Assembly: GCA_035698665.1 (NCBI GenBank)
Contig: DASSBN010000037.1
Span: forward strand, 1-15,589
Length of the DNA: 15,589 bases
Direction: 5' to 3'
Source: DATEOR01 sp035698665
Lineage (GTDB): Bacteria; Actinomycetota; Thermoleophilia; Gaiellales; Gaiellaceae
Below the pieces are notes generated by a model. That model searched no databases and was not told where the DNA came from. It worked only from the letters and a program-made list of their open reading frames with translations. This document shows, piece after piece, positions 13,918 to 15,589 of the stretch. Each line of letters starts with the position of its first letter. Within the stretch, counting starts at the first letter, position 1. The translations under genes were made by a program, and so were the position numbers.

Positions 13918-15051
13918 TCAGCCCGCGAAGCGGGCGTGGACACGGCGCAGCGCGTCCACCGCGTCCGCGATGTCCTCGTCCGAGTGCGCCGGCGAGAGCG
14001 GCAGGGAGAGCACCTCGCGCCCGGCCCGCTCCGCGACGGGAAGCGGCGGCTGGTCGGGGAAGCGCTCGCGGTAGTACGTGAGCGTGTGCACCGGGAGGAA
14101 GTGGATGCTCGTCCCGATCAGCTCCTCCGCCAGCGCGCGCTGGTACGCGTCGCGGTCGGCGCCTGCGTCCTCCGGGTCGATCCGGACGATGTAGAGATGC
14201 AGCGCGTGCCGGTCGCGCGGATCGCGTGCGAGGGGGGCGATCCCAGGGAGGTCGGCGAGCGCGGCGTCGTATGCCTCGACGTGGCGGCGGCGGATCTCCG
14301 CGTGCGCCTCGACCTTGTCGAGCTGGCAGAGGGCGATCGCGGCCAGCACGTCGGAGAGGTTCGCCTTGAAGCCGGCCGTGCGGATGTCGTAGAGGGAGCC
14401 GTGACTGCGGCGCATGAGGCGCAGCTCGCGGATCTCGTCGGCGAGCGCGTCGTCGTCGGTCGTGATCGCGCCGCCCTCCCCGGCGGCGACGTTCTTCGTC
14501 GCGTAGAGGGAGAGGCAGGTGGCGTGGGCGATCGAGCCGATGCGCCGGCCGCGGTAGCGGGCCTCGGCGGCGTGCGCGGCGTCCTCGACCACCGGAGGGC
14601 CGAGAGCGACGAGCGGGTCGAGGTCGGCGGGCTGGCCGGCGAGGTCGACGGGCATGATCGCCTTCGTCCGCTCGGTCACGGCCTCGGCGACGAGGTCGGG
14701 GTCGATGTTCAGATCGGAGTCGCGCACGTCCACGAAGACCGGGGTCGCACCCGTGTGCACGACCACGTTGGCCGTCGCGGGCCACGTGATCGGCGTCGTG
14801 ATCACCTCGTCGCCGGGTCCGACGCCGAGGCCGACCAGGGAGAGGTGCATGGCAGCCGTTCCGGAGGCGACGGCCAGCGCGTGGCGAGCGCCCGTGAGCT
14901 CCGCGAGCCGGCGCTCGAGCTCCTCCGCCCGGGGGCCGGTGGTCAGCCACCCGCTCTCGAGAGTCTCCGTGACCGCGGCGATCTCCTCCGGCCCGATCGC
15001 GGGCGGCTGGAAGGAGAGGAACGTCTTACGTTTGCTGGAGGACAGCTGCAT
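13918..15051 (-). CDS. DegT/DnrJ/EryC1/StrS-family sugar aminotransferase
   Basis: This PLP enzyme transfers an amino group, usually from glutamate, to a keto group of a nucleotide sugar. The 377 residues match the usual family length. Visible motifs are S-G-W-L-T-T-G-P (33-40), A-S-G-T-A-A (62-67), E-D-A-A-H-A (156-161) with Asp157 for the PLP ring nitrogen, S-L-Y-A-T-K-N (181-187) with Lys186 as the Schiff-base lysine, G-E-G-G-A-I-T-T (191-198), and G-F-K-A-N-L-S-D (227-234). The frame is open upstream to 15354, but that part runs over the ATP-grasp gene, and family sequence begins only after ATG 15051. The start overlaps the ATP-grasp gene by 26 bases with only a weak ribosome binding site, suggesting coupling. 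The sugar and carbon position aminated are unknown. Confidence 0.95.
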   Translation of the reverse strand: MQLSSSKRKTFLSFQPPAIGPEEIAAVTETLESGWLTTGPRAEELERRLAELTGARHALAVASGTAAMHLSLVGLGVGPGDEVITTPITWPATANVVVHTGATPVFVDVRDSDLNIDPDLVAEAVTERTKAIMPVDLAGQPADLDPLVALGPPVVEDAAHAAEARYRGRRIGSIAHATCLSLYATKNVAAGEGGAITTDDDALADEIRELRLMRRSHGSLYDIRTAGFKANLSDVLAAIALCQLDKVEAHAEIRRRHVEAYDAALADLPGIAPLARDPRDRHALHLYIVRIDPEDAGADRDAYQRALAEELIGTSIHFLPVHTLTYYRERFPDQPPLPVAERAGREVLSLPLSPAHSDEDIADAVDALRRVHARFAG

Positions 15052-15589
15052 CTTCGGTCTCGAAGCGTATTGAGTCGGCTGCGCGGTCTGCGTTCCCGAG
15101 CGCGTCGTCCCGCGAGGAGCCCGTGGCGAGGACGAAGCCGGCCCTGTCGGAGCCGCGCAGGAAGGGGCCGAACACGTAGCCCGGCCGGCGGTAGACGCGC
15201 GCGTCGACCACGCCCTCGGCCGCGCGCGCCTCGTCGAGGCCGCCGATCCGGACGAGCTCGCCCTCCGGCGGGACGAGGAAACGGACGCAGGCGCCGCCCG
15301 CCGGTGTCGGCTCGGGCACGTCGACCGGCTCGCCGAGCGCGGCGTCCAGCGCAAGCTCGTTCGGGTCGATCCCGAGCGCCTCGCGGCAGACCTCGGCGTC
15401 GTGGCCGCCTCCGAGGCGCGCCGCGAGCTCCATCACCCTCGCGCCGTCCTCCGCGAGCCGCACCTGGGTGTAGGTCGGGCCGTTCTCGATGCCGAGCGCC
15501 TCCGCCGCGGCCCGGGCGGCCTCGACTGCCTGCGTGACGTCATGGGCGCTCGGCCAAGCGTGCGCGAGCGCGACCCCGAAGGCGGGCGG
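15026..15589 (-). CDS. ATP-grasp family enzyme, C-terminal part
   Basis: The frame is open from the right edge and gives the last 187 residues; the N-terminal part lies outside. The stretch G-P-T-Y-T-Q-V-R-L-A-E-D-G-A-R-V-M-E-L-A (37-56 of the visible part), followed by A-R-L-G-G-G-H-D-A-E, is the end of an ATP-grasp domain of the carbamoyl-phosphate-synthetase/PurK/BacD-like type: the Glu of M-E-L-A-A-R binds metal and the G-G-G-H loop closes the site. A smaller C-terminal domain follows, as in L-amino-acid ligases. Such enzymes join a carboxylate to an amine through an acyl phosphate. Next to a sugar aminotransferase, acylation of the new amino group with an amino acid or other acid is a reasonable guess, not shown by the sequence. 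A GTG at 15463 lies in frame but cannot be the true start because the ATP-grasp homology begins before it. Confidence 0.85.
   Translation of the reverse strand, partial: PPAFGVALAHAWPSAHDVTQAVEAARAAAEALGIENGPTYTQVRLAEDGARVMELAARLGGGHDAEVCREALGIDPNELALDAALGEPVDVPEPTPAGGACVRFLVPPEGELVRIGGLDEARAAEGVVDARVYRRPGYVFGPFLRGSDRAGFVLATGSSRDDALGNADRAADSIRFETEDAAVLQQT

Noticed and set aside
13885..15537. A 550-codon plus-strand frame over the aminotransferase and ATP-grasp genes, and a 525-codon one at 12504-14081.
   Set aside because: Both are Arg/Gly/Glu-rich shadows with no recognisable motif, lying opposite genes with complete family signatures.
1..15589. CRISPR arrays, insertion sequences, tRNA or rRNA genes.
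   Set aside because: No direct-repeat array, transposase frame, terminal repeats or tRNA-like cloverleaf was seen on reading both strands.

Overview
The window is GC-rich and densely coded. Many genes start with GTG, and genes commonly overlap by 4 to 26 bases. It reads as a piece of a surface or exopolysaccharide locus from a high-GC bacterium. A LuxR-type regulator, a lipoprotein, a secreted protein with a C-terminal anchor and heavy use of GT4 enzymes suggest Actinomycetota, perhaps Thermoleophilia or a relative. That placement is inference from style and composition; there is no rRNA or other marker here.

Left part (minus strand, about 8650 down to 1, running off the left edge). One tightly packed operon begins with a 17-codon leader ORF, a LuxR/NarL-type response regulator and a small degenerate receiver-like protein. 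Next come a polyprenyl-phosphate glycosylphosphotransferase (the enzyme that puts the first sugar phosphate on the lipid carrier), four glycosyltransferases of GT4-like fold, a UDP-GlcNAc 2-epimerase (WecB/MnaA) and a WecG/TagA/CpsF-type N-acetylmannosaminyltransferase cut by the window edge. Nearly every junction is an overlap or a gap of 0 to 8 bases, so the genes are probably co-transcribed and translationally coupled. The logic is initiation of a lipid-linked glycan, elongation by several transferases, and supply and use of UDP-ManNAc.

Centre (8601-8870). This is the only real intergenic region and it lies between divergent genes. It holds a plausible sigma70-type promoter facing the operon and a perfect 8-bp inverted repeat just upstream of it. 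The predicted 5' leader RNA contains a long stem-loop whose two G-U pairs exist only in the minus-strand transcript, followed by a short leader ORF with a good ribosome binding site. To the right, on the plus strand, is a lone small secreted protein with a C-terminal transmembrane anchor.

Right part (minus strand, 15589 down to 9383, entering from the right edge). A second gene string encodes the C-terminal part of an ATP-grasp enzyme, a DegT/DnrJ/EryC1/StrS sugar aminotransferase, a flippase-like UPF0104/LPG-synthase-type membrane protein, a large polytopic GT-C-like membrane protein, a DPM1/GtrB-like GT2 with two C-terminal membrane segments, and a small lipoprotein. GT2 plus flippase-like protein plus GT-C suggests sugar delivery on polyprenyl phosphate and transfer on the outer face of the membrane. 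The aminotransferase and ATP-grasp pair suggests an amino sugar that is further acylated or amidated. No Wzx flippase, Wzy polymerase or ABC exporter is seen in the window.
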